Assembly (NCBI GenBank): GCA_024234055.1
Contig: JACKOW010000003.1
Location: forward strand, 62,001 to 126,000
Source of the DNA: Rhodanobacteraceae bacterium
Lineage (GTDB): Bacteria; Pseudomonadota; Gammaproteobacteria; Xanthomonadales; SZUA-5
DNA length: 64,000 nucleotides
Direction of reading: 5' to 3'
Shown: piece after piece, positions 37,601 to 47,044 of the stretch
How the letters are laid out: each line of letters opens with the position of its first letter
Numbering within the stretch: the first letter of the stretch is position 1
Position numbers and translations under genes: made by a program
Notes under the pieces: generated by a model
Database searches by the model: none
The model's input: the letters and a program-made list of their open reading frames with translations, nothing else
What the model was told of the DNA's origin: nothing

Positions 37601-40600
37601 ATTGACGCGGATGCTCACTGTGGCAGGCGAACTGTAACGCCCGGTGCCGTCCAGAACTCGATACTGAAATGAATCGGTACCGGAGTATCCGCTATTCGGC
37701 GCATAGCTGAATGTCCCGTCCGGTGAGAACAGCAGCGTTCCGTGGGCGGTCGCGCTGACCAACTCTGGAACGATCGGAATCAAGTCCAAGCCACTAGCGC
37801 CGGGGTATATCGGCCTGCTTGGCCCAGGCCGCATGTCTGGATCATAGTCATTGGCCAGCACTCCCTGTGCAGCAACAGGGATAAGCAGCGATGTATCTTG
37901 TTGCGTCAAATAACTGTCGGCGCCGGCAATTGGATCATCCGGTATCGGCAGAACGGACAATGTAATCTTCCCGCGACCTATGGCGAGACCGTCAGTAATT
38001 GCATAATTGATCTCGCGTGTCCCGTAGTAGTTGTATTGGGCCAGTGCAGTAGTAACCGTTGGATTCTGCGCACGATCTACAAAAATCGCCACCGTACCGT
38101 CGGCAACTCCGAATGCTGTACTTGTCAGCCGTATTGAGTCCCCATCGGGATCGCTATCATTCGCTAACAGGCTTGGGAAGACTTCGACCGTGGTGTCTTC
38201 GTCTATGGTGTAGGCATCCGGGCCGGCCACCGGTGGACCGTTGGTGCGAAACGTGACCGTCGCCGTATCCGAAATACCAGTGGTTACCTGAAAAACCCGA
38301 TAAACAAAGGTGTCGATCCCGGAAAAATCCTGTGGTGGCGTATAGCTGAGAGCCCCTGTCTGCGAATTCAAGATGACCGTCCCGAAGTGCGGGGGATCAA
38401 AAATCTCGAAATTTACTTCAAAATCTGGATCATAGTCGTCATTTGCTTTAATAGAGTCATTGTATCCGGTTTGGAATACCGTATTCCTGATGACGCCAAA
38501 GGCATCATCTTCGGCCTCAACACCGTCATTGACTGGCTCAACTGTCAAACGAACGAGAGCTTCGTTGCTGACACTTGTGCCATCGTATATTCGGTAGAGA
38601 AAGAAGATTTCCCCGTAGTAGTTTGGCACAGGGCGAACTCGAAAACTGCCGTCTGGCGCCATCACCAGAGATCCCGGCTGAATACCGTATTCTGGAATAT
38701 AGGTCACGGTCGGTCTCAACTGTTCCCTCGGCGTGTCAGCGTCCTGATCATTGGCAAGAACACCATCTTCGGCCAAAACCACGAGTTCCTGATCCTCATA
38801 CATCGTGTAGGCGTCTGGGAACGCCCGAGGTAAACTGGTTATACCAACGGCAAGCGTTACCGTCGCGACATTCGAAAGGGACTTGCCATCGGTCACCTGG
38901 TAATTGAAGGTATCGAGGCCGACGAAACCGGTATCCGGCAAATAGTTGAAGGTACCATCTTCCCGCAAAATAAATTCACCGTGATTCGGCACGCGTGACA
39001 ACACGGCTGTCAACGGGTCATTTTCCGGCGCATCATGATCATTCGCCAAAAGGCCTTCATCAGTGTCAATGACCGCAAGCAGCGTATCAACGTCAACCAG
39101 ATACACGTCGTTGGTTGCAGTCGGCGGCTGCGTGACGGTGATGCTCACCGTGGCTGGTGTTGCCCCGCCGTCCGCATCAACCGCACGATATTCAAAGGTA
39201 TCGACGCCACGAAAGTTGACTTCCGGCACATAAGTGAAGGCACCATTCGCGGATAGCTGAACCGACCCGTGCGCCGGTTGATTGACGAGTTCCGCTTGTA
39301 GCGATGCGCTCTCAATGTCGGAATCGTTGACCAGAACTCCTGGCGCAGCGATTTCGATCTGCACATTCTCATCCGTCATGTAGCTGTCTGGGCGTGCCAC
39401 CGGCAGATCATTGACGGACCGCACGGTCAAGGTGACCGGCACTTCCGGTGAGGTCAATCCATTCGAAACCAGGCGATACCGGAATGTCGTGACCCCAAAC
39501 CGATCTGGCGAATCAGGCTCAAACCTGAAGCTGCCATCGTTGGCTACCAGCAGTGTGCCCCAAGCGGGCTGGGCTCTTACCTGGATCTGTACACCGACAG
39601 GCGAGACAACGTTGTCGTTGGCGAGCAATCCCGGAGCGTCAACGAACAGCACTTCGCCTTCGTCAAACTCATAGGCGTCCGGTCGAGCAAGCACACGCTC
39701 AAGCAAGACGTTACGTGTCGCCTGACCGATACGTCCTTCGCCGTTGGTCACCACAACCATGATTTCGTAGACGCCGTCGGATGTGGAAGAGATGTCCCAA
39801 AGCCATTCGTAGGGCGCGGAGTTGACAGTACCGAGCGGTACGCCGTTGGCACTGAAGGCCACCTCGGAGATACCCGCGGCATCACTCGCCGCAACGCGAA
39901 TCAGCGTATTGGTGGTCAATACTGCGCCCGATGCCGGCGCCAGAAAGCTCACCACGGGAATACTCGGCGTCAGGACGATCGGACGTGGCGTGCTCACTGT
40001 ACGAGTGTGGCCCTGGGCGTCTCGATATTCGGCATGAATCGTCTTTGCGCCAGCTGATTCGGAGAGGAAGAAACTGGCCGTAGCTGCCATCGGCAAAAAC
40101 GGTATGCTCCCGAAGTCGGTTGATTCCGAAAGGCGATACTCAGTGGCACTTGAGCAGCTGAGCCGTACCGTGAGCGCCCGCAACACAACTTCATATCGGC
40201 CATCCGCCGGGAATATTCGGCAACCAGCTAACGTTGGCTCGATGAGAAACTGACCGTAGTCGACACCCTCCGAGACCGCGTCACCCAAGCCCTGTGGATT
40301 GCCAATCGGATCCTGCGGACCGCTGGCGTCGCCCCACCAGTTGCCGCGAGCATTCACAATGCTGGAGGGCGACTGGTTCTCTGCCCCGTACTGCAGGTTT
40401 CCCGTGATCACCGAGTTCGAGATCTGCAGATTGGAGTGGTCTTGCGCCTCCAGCCCAACACCGTTGTTGATCAGGCGCAGGTCAGAGAGTCGCGCACCAC
40501 TTCCGCTCTCGGCGCGTGCACCAACCAGGCTGTCGGAAATGGTGATTGCGTTGAATACATAGGGTAAGCGACCGAAGCGCAGAGCCGCTTCGCCGCTTGA

Positions 40601-40909
40601 GCCGGCGTACCGGATCCGGGCGCCATCAAGCTGTACATCGGCCACTGCAGCCCCGACCTCAATCGAGATACCACGCCAGTCACCGGGAGTCGCGGGCGGC
40701 GCACCAGTTATGGTCACTCCACTGAGTTCCGCGTCGCCGACGCTGGTGAATACGGTATCGCCTTCGAGAACGATTCGATCTCGCACAACCAGACCAGCAT
40801 CCGTCCCAAATTTCACTTCGACGCCGTCGGCTAAAGTCAATTCTGCAGGCAGCGCCGTCTGCGTAGTAGTGGTTAGTGCCAATAGTAAAGCAAGCAAGGT
40901 TCGCTTCAT
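34628..40909 (-). CDS. Giant secreted protein with ~17 cadherin-like (tandem-95) repeats
   Basis: 2093 residues from ATG 40909, chosen because it gives a clean signal peptide (MKRTLLALLLALTTTTQTAL) and an ATGA overlap with the upstream stop. An N-terminal parallel beta-helix-like region (about 25-240; ISDSLVGARAESGSGARLSD, ISNSVITGNLQYGAENQS) is followed by an Ig-like domain. By my count 17 repeats of ~95 residues then run from about 400 to 2070. Each has D-x-Y near its start, LLANDxDxDGD in the middle (calcium-ligand-rich), then HG and a GxFxYxPxxxFxGxDxFxYxVxDG end. The C-terminus LFQSGFE matches the tail of the secreted protein at 45944. This is typical of long calcium-stiffened adhesins. 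Confidence 0.9.
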   Translation of the reverse strand: MKRTLLALLLALTTTTQTALPAELTLADGVEVKFGTDAGLVVRDRIVLEGDTVFTSVGDAELSGVTITGAPPATPGDWRGISIEVGAAVADVQLDGARIRYAGSSGEAALRFGRLPYVFNAITISDSLVGARAESGSGARLSDLRLINNGVGLEAQDHSNLQISNSVITGNLQYGAENQSPSSIVNARGNWWGDASGPQDPIGNPQGLGDAVSEGVDYGQFLIEPTLAGCRIFPADGRYEVVLRALTVRLSCSSATEYRLSESTDFGSIPFLPMAATASFFLSESAGAKTIHAEYRDAQGHTRTVSTPRPIVLTPSIPVVSFLAPASGAVLTTNTLIRVAASDAAGISEVAFSANGVPLGTVNSAPYEWLWDISSTSDGVYEIMVVVTNGEGRIGQATRNVLLERVLARPDAYEFDEGEVLFVDAPGLLANDNVVSPVGVQIQVRAQPAWGTLLVANDGSFRFEPDSPDRFGVTTFRYRLVSNGLTSPEVPVTLTVRSVNDLPVARPDSYMTDENVQIEIAAPGVLVNDSDIESASLQAELVNQPAHGSVQLSANGAFTYVPEVNFRGVDTFEYRAVDADGGATPATVSITVTQPPTATNDVYLVDVDTLLAVIDTDEGLLANDHDAPENDPLTAVLSRVPNHGEFILREDGTFNYLPDTGFVGLDTFNYQVTDGKSLSNVATVTLAVGITSLPRAFPDAYTMYEDQELVVLAEDGVLANDQDADTPREQLRPTVTYIPEYGIQPGSLVMAPDGSFRVRPVPNYYGEIFFLYRIYDGTSVSNEALVRLTVEPVNDGVEAEDDAFGVIRNTVFQTGYNDSIKANDDYDPDFEVNFEIFDPPHFGTVILNSQTGALSYTPPQDFSGIDTFVYRVFQVTTGISDTATVTFRTNGPPVAGPDAYTIDEDTTVEVFPSLLANDSDPDGDSIRLTSTAFGVADGTVAIFVDRAQNPTVTTALAQYNYYGTREINYAITDGLAIGRGKITLSVLPIPDDPIAGADSYLTQQDTSLLIPVAAQGVLANDYDPDMRPGPSRPIYPGASGLDLIPIVPELVSATAHGTLLFSPDGTFSYAPNSGYSGTDSFQYRVLDGTGRYSSPATVSIRVNTPPVAVDDVYVSNEDVVLVVLPGDGLLANDVDIDGDALHVEFAGTPGGCGPCHGRLVLQRDGGFRYTPDSNFNGTDGFNYRVIDDVAGVVVGHVSLTILPINDAPVTEPDTYRTDEDVVLIADEPLGLLRNDEEVDGEALTNASLLAPAQHGAVTVSAVGGFSYTPDPDFNGRDTFRYRVYDESNLYTDEDVEVLVTPVNDAPVALDDGYVVDRDQSLAVGAASGVLANDTDVDGPSLSAALIGPAAHGQVTLASDGSFTYQPDGVFVGIDQFQYQVDDGLGEVDVGVVTITVRDVNSPVEITVTDDFYSFSGPDLFETAPGVLSNDSVSGAPSLSAALIVAPQVGSVVLNADGSFNYLGQPGFSGVVTFTYSANAGGSAELGLVTLDIQSTSNVPPVAVGEQFGVMEDTLLDSRSSGGLLGNDSDFEGAPLSLQLVSQPQHGTLNAQADGQFTYQPAANFAGTDQFTYTVSDGQLSSNVATAAITVFAQNDPPTAVNDVYQTVVDQVLVIGSAQGLLANDSDVDGDPLVVELVDAPVYGQVLVAADGGFSYQPQPGFIGAVSFRYAASDGAARTIASVSVSVVGPGNRAPVAQGESFVIDEDQLLQSSNVGALTNNDSDPDGDQLSVVLADAPLHGVLTLDGGDFSYRPALNYFGSDEFTYRVTDGALSSNLVTASIAVEPVNDPPLAAADTYQVLQSQTLTVPAANGVLANDTDVEAEPLTAMLESVPGHGAVNLATDGGFVYLPNASFHGRDEFAYRVSDGIDSSVGRAVIDVTQGPNQRPLAIGEVFAIPEDSVLDTRSLDSLLANDVDPDGQTLTLVILSQPPSGQLEDLGAGHVRYTPARDVTGSIRFDYAVSDGELESLPVQVEILLLPVNDAPQAQPDLYSLAPGVSPLVLDSAAGVLANDHDPDGDTLLVTLIQPPSSGTLNLSLDGGLIYTPAEPRPPSDGFTYRVTDPAGLSADAPVQILLNGQPVGDQLFQSGFESVP

Positions 40910-43900
40910 GGCCGTGGCACCGAATTGCCGCCGCCACCGGTAGCTGATGAAGCCCAAACGGAAACCCAGATACGCGGGCTTGTCGTTGGCTGAGCCCCGA
41001 TTCCCGAGGCCGTAATTCGCGTTTGCCCCGAACTGATGCCGAGCAAGTCAAAATCGGCACTGATATTGCTGCCAATCGGAATCACCACGAACGACGGAAC
41101 ACTTGCGACACCGGGCAAGGCGCTACTCAGGTCTACCTGGAAAGGACTGACTGGGGATTGATCGGGATCATCCGACTCCACCACCATAATCTGAGCAGTG
41201 AGAGCAATACTGGTCCCAATCTCTATCCTCTCGGGTGGCTCGGAGATCGCGACGTGAGGCATTACTGTGCGAATATCCACATCGGATGGCGCCGCTGCAA
41301 AGATACCGCCGCTCGAGGCGACCAGTCTGGTCGCGCCGAGCGAGCCCCCGGTTACCGGAACCCCAACACTGTATATGCCAGGGCCCAGCACAAGGCTCGC
41401 TGGAACGCTACAGACGCTGGCGGCAATGCAGTTGAGATTGACCGTCAAGAGTTCGTTCGGTGCCTCCGGGATATATCCTGACACCAACCGTCGAAGCAGA
41501 AGGGAAGACGAAATCAACCCGGCCCCCACGTAGTGTTCGGATCTTGTGAATTCGAGCGTGGCCAGCTGGACCGTCTGGACCGGCGAATCCCAAGTCCCCA
41601 CCCCGGGGACGCTGGCGCGCACTCGGTAGGTTCCCGTTGCGCCAGGACTGCCAATATAGAGATAGTCAATGTCACCAGAAGCTGTAAGGCTAATACCGGT
41701 CCCCGCGGGAATCTCCAATTGGTGCCTGAGAGAATTTCCGGCACTGGCTTCGTAAATGCCGTCGACGATATTGCCAGGCGTGCTGTCCACCAGCTCAAAG
41801 TCGATCATCGTCGACACCTGCGAGATCGGCTGGTCTTGGTATCCAGGATATACGCCAGGCACATCCCAGCGCACGTAAAACGCATCCCGTTCACCTGCCA
41901 CTCCCCGGACACCTCGCAATTCGACGAACTTGATCGCAGGTTGGACGACATATACGCCCAAGCCGCCAATTGGTTCGGTCATCCCCAAGGGCTTCGCAGA
42001 AATCCCCACCAAAGTCGGCGACAGATCAACACCTGTAATCGGCACCTGCACGTAACGCGCCCCCGGCGGAAAGGTTAACTGGGCGGGAACGGTGACCTTG
42101 TCCGGGTCGGAACTCGTCAACTCCACTATCAACGAGTCCTCCAAGCTAAACCCTCTTCTTTCGAGCCTGACGTAGCTCGACGTCAATCCCTTTCCAATCG
42201 GCGCAGAGAATTCATTAAACAAGAGATATTGATTGCTCGGCTGAACCTGCACAATGGGGGACAACCAAGTTCCCATTCCAGGCACGTCTACCTGAACTTG
42301 GTAGCTTCCCGTCAGAGCAGGCGCCCCAACATAAATTGTTGCAGGATCTGCATCCGCTGTGCTGGCTTGATTGGTGCCGGTTTTCAACGTCAAGATTCCG
42401 ATCGGATCCGAACCTGAATCGTTCGAGTAAAGTCCTTCTACTACACCCGCAGGATTCTGATTGACAAGAGTAATCAACACTGGCCGATCCACAGGCGAAG
42501 TCCCGGAACTCCACTGAAGTTCAAAAGAATTGCGCGGGTCTCCCACGGCTTGGTAAGACCTCAGCCCCTGGAATCCCAGAGACGCGGGGGAAACCGTGAT
42601 TGACAGAGGCGAAGATGATTGGTACCCGGGCGCGTCCGCGCTGATGTTCACGGGTGACCCTGTCAGGTCAAGACCGACCAGAGGGATAGTCGACGAATCT
42701 TCGTTGGCTGAAATCTCAACAGTTCCCGGAATCCCAACCGGGCCTGGAATGTTCGGCGTAAGTGTTACCGCAAGCGCGTCGGGCGTCGCAAATCCCCTCG
42801 CGATTTCATAGTCCGTATTCTGCAGCCCCTTGCTGAGCTGCAGATTTGTACTCGGATTGAAATATAGGTACGAACTGTCGTCGCCCGCGTCCTGCTGTTC
42901 CGATATTTCACCAACCATCCCGTCCGCCTGCGCCGAGATCCGATAAGAACCTTCTACTGTTGGCGTACCGACATAAGCCGAGTTTGTGGTCAGATAGGCT
43001 CCCGCAGGCAAAATCACCGCTGAAATCTGATTGCTACCAGCAATGGCGCCGTAGATGCCATCCACGACGCCCATCGGATCCTCATCAACCACGGCTACAG
43101 ACAAACTTCGGTCCGCGATCGCCACTTGATCCCAACCACCGGGCACGTCGACGTCCAGGGCGAATTCGTCCCGTATCCCGCCCACCGTCCGGCTGCCATC
43201 AAGATCGCGAATCTGGATTACCGGCTCAACCACATTTACGGTCATCGGGACGTCAACGACATACCCGGGTGCTGTCATTTCTACCGTCACCGGTGAGTTC
43301 GACGTTTCCAAGCCGGTCATTGTGAAGCTGGCTGAGACCGTGTGCGCCGGCATCGTGACCGTTGGCGGCACCTGGAGCCTGCTGGGATCAGAGCTTGTCA
43401 AAGTAACGGTAACGTCGTCAGGGGGGTCTTCCCCATACCGCTGAATCTCTACGTCTGTCTGCATTCCCTTGCCTACTACGTCCGATCCCTGAAAGCTGAG
43501 TGTTGCTGCTGGAACGACACCTACATCAAGGCTGGCGGGAAAAGCTCCAACGGCGGTCGCTCCAATTGTTGTCGAGCCAATTGCGACCGCGAGGACCTCA
43601 GCGCGTACTCCGGCGACAGTTTGACCTTCGGGAATGGTTATCGCAGACGGAGTGACGCTCGCGATCGCGGAATCTGCGCTGTCCAGATTTACTGACAGCC
43701 CACCTTCGGGTGCCGGCTTGCTGGATCGCACCGAGAATCGGCCGACTGTCCCTGCCGGCAGCCCAGTCGAATACTGAGGATCAAAACTCAACGCGATCTG
43801 CTCGACCGCAATGGTAATCTGACTGCTTGTATATCCGGACGCGGAAGCCGTCAAAGTAGCGGTTCCGGAAGCCAGGCCCGTCACATACAGTGTTGTCGAA

Positions 43901-45321
43901 GTCGCTCCGCTTGCGATCAGTGCGCTGGCGGGTGCCGCAACGATTGTCGGGTCCGAATTCGCCACTGCAATCGTGATGCCTCCTGGCGGCGCTGGCACTG
44001 ACGAGGTGATCGTCAGGTCCCCGCCAACCCCCGGCGCCAACACACCGAAGGGTCCGAAAGCCAGAAATCGGTCTCGGACTCGCAGAGTCGCGCTACCAGA
44101 CATCAGGCCTGGCGCAGACCCGCTGAGCGTTGTGTCTCCAGCGGCAATACCGTTGACATTGAATGTTGCGCTGGCAGAGCCACCGGGTACGAAAACGCTG
44201 GCAGGCACTGTCGCAACGAGTGGATCGGCACTACTCAGGTCCACACTTATCCCCGGAGTCGTTGCCGGCTCGCTCAGACTCACGCCCATGCTGAGCATTT
44301 GGCCAATTCCGACCGTCAGGACGGCTGGCGCAAACGAGATCGAGATCTTTGGCAACACCGTGATTGCGGCAACCGCGGCGCCCAAATCCGGGTGACTGAC
44401 CGTGACGTTGGCTTGCCCGGCTGTTCCTGCTTGCAGTGGAAATGAAAGGGTTCGGGCGCCTTGCGGCACCGTGACCGTCGACGGCGCTGAAATGACCGAC
44501 GGCACACTGCTCGCCACGTTGATTTGCAGGCCCCCGATCGGTGCCGGGCGAGCCAATTCCAGGGTCAACTCACCAGTCTCGTGCGCTCGAAGGGTCAATG
44601 TAGTGGGCGAGAGCGCCAGCGGCGGAAGCCCAACCGCAACGATTCCCTGAGCAACAACATACGGGATACCGACCAAGCCCCAGCGTACGACACCTGTGAT
44701 CGTTCCGGGCGGAACGAGAATCCCGTTCAATCCATTGTTCGCGGCTGTCAGGCCAATGCCAGTGGGTGAAGAGTCCAAGTCCAGTTCGATCGCCGGTCCG
44801 GCGTTCTGCTCGAATCTGACACGGCTGATGGTCGGCGATGCGCTCGCCAACTTGAGTCCATGACCGTGTCGAATGACCACACCGTCGAATACAGTGCCCG
44901 AGTCTGATGTGCCATCGTCAAGAAAGATCGGTCCCCAATCGCCAGGCTGAGGTACTGCTTGTCCTGAACCAAACACGATGGGCGCGCCCTCGCTGCCGAT
45001 CGCCGAGATCGAACCGCTGTCGATGACCAACTGCTTCCCCCCGTCGAAGTTCACGACGACTCCGGCTTCGATCACCAATCGCGCACCGTTGATGATTTGA
45101 AGGTTCGAAACGACTCGAATCGGTGAGTCAGCCAAGGACCAGGTTGCGTTTGCGCTCAGCTGACCGCCGACTTCAAGTGCCGAAGCCTGAGAAACCATCG
45201 AACCGACGCAGACCACGGTGAACAGCGCACGAACTATCCCGGATGAGCGCAGCACCCGACCGAGGACGCCAACCCCTCCCAGCGACCATGCGGCCCACTG
45301 ACTCTTTGCAAATTGATCCAC
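40906..45321 (-). CDS. Giant secreted protein with bacterial Ig-like repeats, first gene of the operon
   Basis: About 1471 residues. The GTG at 45321 is preferred because a GGGGGGACC ribosome site precedes it and a signal peptide follows (VRALFTVVCVGSMVSQASAL); a TTG at 45372 would add 17 residues. A short beta-helix-like region (VISNLQ-type strands, LVIEAGVVVNFDGGKQLVID) is followed by about a dozen invasin/BIG-like domains of ~90 residues, with recurring VTVPQGARTLSFPLQAGTAG and SSDPSRLQVPPTVTMPAHTV patterns. No obvious membrane anchor is seen at the C-terminus. Its stop overlaps the next start (ATGA). It is probably an extracellular adhesive or structural protein; substrate unknown. Confidence 0.82.
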   Translation of the reverse strand: MDQFAKSQWAAWSLGGVGVLGRVLRSSGIVRALFTVVCVGSMVSQASALEVGGQLSANATWSLADSPIRVVSNLQIINGARLVIEAGVVVNFDGGKQLVIDSGSISAIGSEGAPIVFGSGQAVPQPGDWGPIFLDDGTSDSGTVFDGVVIRHGHGLKLASASPTISRVRFEQNAGPAIELDLDSSPTGIGLTAANNGLNGILVPPGTITGVVRWGLVGIPYVVAQGIVAVGLPPLALSPTTLTLRAHETGELTLELARPAPIGGLQINVASSVPSVISAPSTVTVPQGARTLSFPLQAGTAGQANVTVSHPDLGAAVAAITVLPKISISFAPAVLTVGIGQMLSMGVSLSEPATTPGISVDLSSADPLVATVPASVFVPGGSASATFNVNGIAAGDTTLSGSAPGLMSGSATLRVRDRFLAFGPFGVLAPGVGGDLTITSSVPAPPGGITIAVANSDPTIVAAPASALIASGATSTTLYVTGLASGTATLTASASGYTSSQITIAVEQIALSFDPQYSTGLPAGTVGRFSVRSSKPAPEGGLSVNLDSADSAIASVTPSAITIPEGQTVAGVRAEVLAVAIGSTTIGATAVGAFPASLDVGVVPAATLSFQGSDVVGKGMQTDVEIQRYGEDPPDDVTVTLTSSDPSRLQVPPTVTMPAHTVSASFTMTGLETSNSPVTVEMTAPGYVVDVPMTVNVVEPVIQIRDLDGSRTVGGIRDEFALDVDVPGGWDQVAIADRSLSVAVVDEDPMGVVDGIYGAIAGSNQISAVILPAGAYLTTNSAYVGTPTVEGSYRISAQADGMVGEISEQQDAGDDSSYLYFNPSTNLQLSKGLQNTDYEIARGFATPDALAVTLTPNIPGPVGIPGTVEISANEDSSTIPLVGLDLTGSPVNISADAPGYQSSSPLSITVSPASLGFQGLRSYQAVGDPRNSFELQWSSGTSPVDRPVLITLVNQNPAGVVEGLYSNDSGSDPIGILTLKTGTNQASTADADPATIYVGAPALTGSYQVQVDVPGMGTWLSPIVQVQPSNQYLLFNEFSAPIGKGLTSSYVRLERRGFSLEDSLIVELTSSDPDKVTVPAQLTFPPGARYVQVPITGVDLSPTLVGISAKPLGMTEPIGGLGVYVVQPAIKFVELRGVRGVAGERDAFYVRWDVPGVYPGYQDQPISQVSTMIDFELVDSTPGNIVDGIYEASAGNSLRHQLEIPAGTGISLTASGDIDYLYIGSPGATGTYRVRASVPGVGTWDSPVQTVQLATLEFTRSEHYVGAGLISSSLLLRRLVSGYIPEAPNELLTVNLNCIAASVCSVPASLVLGPGIYSVGVPVTGGSLGATRLVASSGGIFAAAPSDVDIRTVMPHVAISEPPERIEIGTSIALTAQIMVVESDDPDQSPVSPFQVDLSSALPGVASVPSFVVIPIGSNISADFDLLGISSGQTRITASGIGAQPTTSPRIWVSVWASSATGGGGNSVPRP

Positions 45322-45943
45322 CGGTCCCCCCGACGATTTGGTCAAGCATCCCCAGCTACGTTTTGACTTCAAGCGTGCCGCTGACTCAAGGAGGAGACAG
45401 AGCGAGCATGGATCTCACGTAAGACAGACAATGATTGTAACTTGTGAAAGGTACTAGATTGCAACTGAGCTGCGACTCAGGCTCCTTATCTTCAATCTCG
45501 ACCAATCTTGCGCGCGGCTCACCTGGGATACGTCGCTCAGGGCTGCAGTCACGCTGACGAGCGGATCCTCCAGAGAGTTGGATTCCGTGGGCAGCAACAC
45601 TCAGGCAGCGAAAGCTTCCTCAGAAAGTTGCTGAAGAGAGTCACCCTCGCCGCAGAGGCTCCATGTTCGAAGGTAGCGTCCTCATTCTTGACGAAACGCA
45701 CTGAGGAGAATCTGCATCAGGCGCCCGCCCTTGCTCTGTTGGCAAAGTTCTCCCGTCCGCGATAGCATCGCAACAGATCGTTGCAGTTACATACGTTCAA
45801 GAACTTGCTTCGGTTCACGGGCCACCCTTGGCTTGAAGGATCGTCCATGGCTGAATGCCGCAGCCGAAGAACTTGAGTTTGACGTGAGCCGTTGCCGGAA
45901 GACGAGCGACGGCAATCAAACCCCCAATGAGACGAGGTACTTG
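45322..45943. other. Divergent intergenic region upstream of the giant operon
   Basis: About 620 bp between the minus-strand giant operon and the plus-strand secreted-protein gene. It must hold promoters for both. The part around 45420-45470 is the most AT-rich and the best place for the operon promoter, but no -35/-10 pair stands out. Open frames here (for example 45508-45765) have no protein-like features and are taken as chance. Confidence 0.5.
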
Positions 45944-46987
45944 ATGTCCAGGATGACTTTCTTGCTCGCACTTCTGGCACCAGCCTTCGCAAGTGCCCAG
46001 GATGAGTTGGCGATAGATCGCGACGCCGGCGCAACTCCGAATGCCAGCAGTCAGAGCTACAACACCGGCACGATGGTTGTGAACAACTCCGGGTCTGGAT
46101 TGTCGATCGGTTCTCCCAACAGCGCGAATCCCTTTTGGTCCATCACCTTGCAGCCACCAGCAGGGCTGCCACTAGTCGCTGGGTGTTATGAACGTGCCAA
46201 GCGATCTAGCACTCAGGGGCGACCAGCGTTCGCCTTTGGATTTGGAGGCAGCGGATGCAACGCCTCCTACAGTCGTTTCAAAGTGTTGGATATCCAACGT
46301 AATGGCAGCAATAACGTGACATCGCTTGCCTTGGATTTTTCGCAGCAATGTGAAAGTTACGGCGGTGCAGTACGAGGACAGTTACGATTCAATTCTGCCA
46401 TCCCGATCTCGCCAACATTTCTGCGCCCGGTGGTTGATTCCACAGGTACGTTGGCCTTCACTGCCCAGCCAGGCGCGGTTGGATCGAGCGCGCCAAGTGG
46501 CATGGCGAGCATCCAGCTGCTACGTCAGGTGCTCAGGCCTTCCATCAACGGGGATAATGGCACGTCGTTCTCCTATTCTGGTCCGCTACCTGGTGGCATA
46601 TCGACCGGGTTCTTCGGTTTGGACTTCGCCGCTGCAGGCGATGTCGTTCTGGTTCCTGGAAGCTATCCCAACGCAACCCGTTACCCGTTTCAGGCTTCCA
46701 ACGCGCCGGGTTTGGCGTTCTCCTATAACGGAAGTGGCTGCAACACGCTGGCCGGCTCGTTCAATGTCAGCGATGCGGTGATGGACGGACTGGACCCGGT
46801 GCCGCTCTCATTTTCGGCAACGTTTCAACAGCACTGTCCAGACGCCGCCGGGCCGCTGACGTCCGGAACGATCAACTTCAGTGCAAACATCCTCGGCCCG
46901 GTGACTTTACCGCTCTTCTCGAATGGCTTTGAAGATGCGAGCGCCGCCGGCAGCCATGGCCTATACACGGCAACTTGCGCCGAGTGA
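45944..46987 (+). CDS. Secreted protein with two repeats and L-F-x-x-G-F-E tail
   Basis: 347 residues from ATG 45944, giving the signal peptide MSRMTFLLALLAPAFASA. The mature part has two related halves of about 150 residues. Each contains a 'pGxYxxAxRxpF' stretch (AGCYERAKRSSTQGRPAFAF; PGSYPNATRYPFQASNAPGL), then GSGCN, a FKVLDIQ/FNVSDAV strand and a 'FQQHC/FSQQC' end, so the Cys pair is conserved in both. Near the C-terminus is LPLFSNGFEDAS, shared in type with the 2093-residue protein. It is divergent from the giant operon. Function unknown; extracellular. Confidence 0.7.
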   Translation: MSRMTFLLALLAPAFASAQDELAIDRDAGATPNASSQSYNTGTMVVNNSGSGLSIGSPNSANPFWSITLQPPAGLPLVAGCYERAKRSSTQGRPAFAFGFGGSGCNASYSRFKVLDIQRNGSNNVTSLALDFSQQCESYGGAVRGQLRFNSAIPISPTFLRPVVDSTGTLAFTAQPGAVGSSAPSGMASIQLLRQVLRPSINGDNGTSFSYSGPLPGGISTGFFGLDFAAAGDVVLVPGSYPNATRYPFQASNAPGLAFSYNGSGCNTLAGSFNVSDAVMDGLDPVPLSFSATFQQHCPDAAGPLTSGTINFSANILGPVTLPLFSNGFEDASAAGSHGLYTATCAE

Positions 46988-47044
46988 TCTCGGGGCGTGC
47001 GGTGACGGCAAACGAAACTTGGGTCTGGTGCGTAGCTTGACCCA

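Noticed and set aside
45508..45765. 85-residue open frame upstream of the secreted-protein gene
   Set aside because: No ribosome site, signal or family pattern; it lies in the divergent promoter region.
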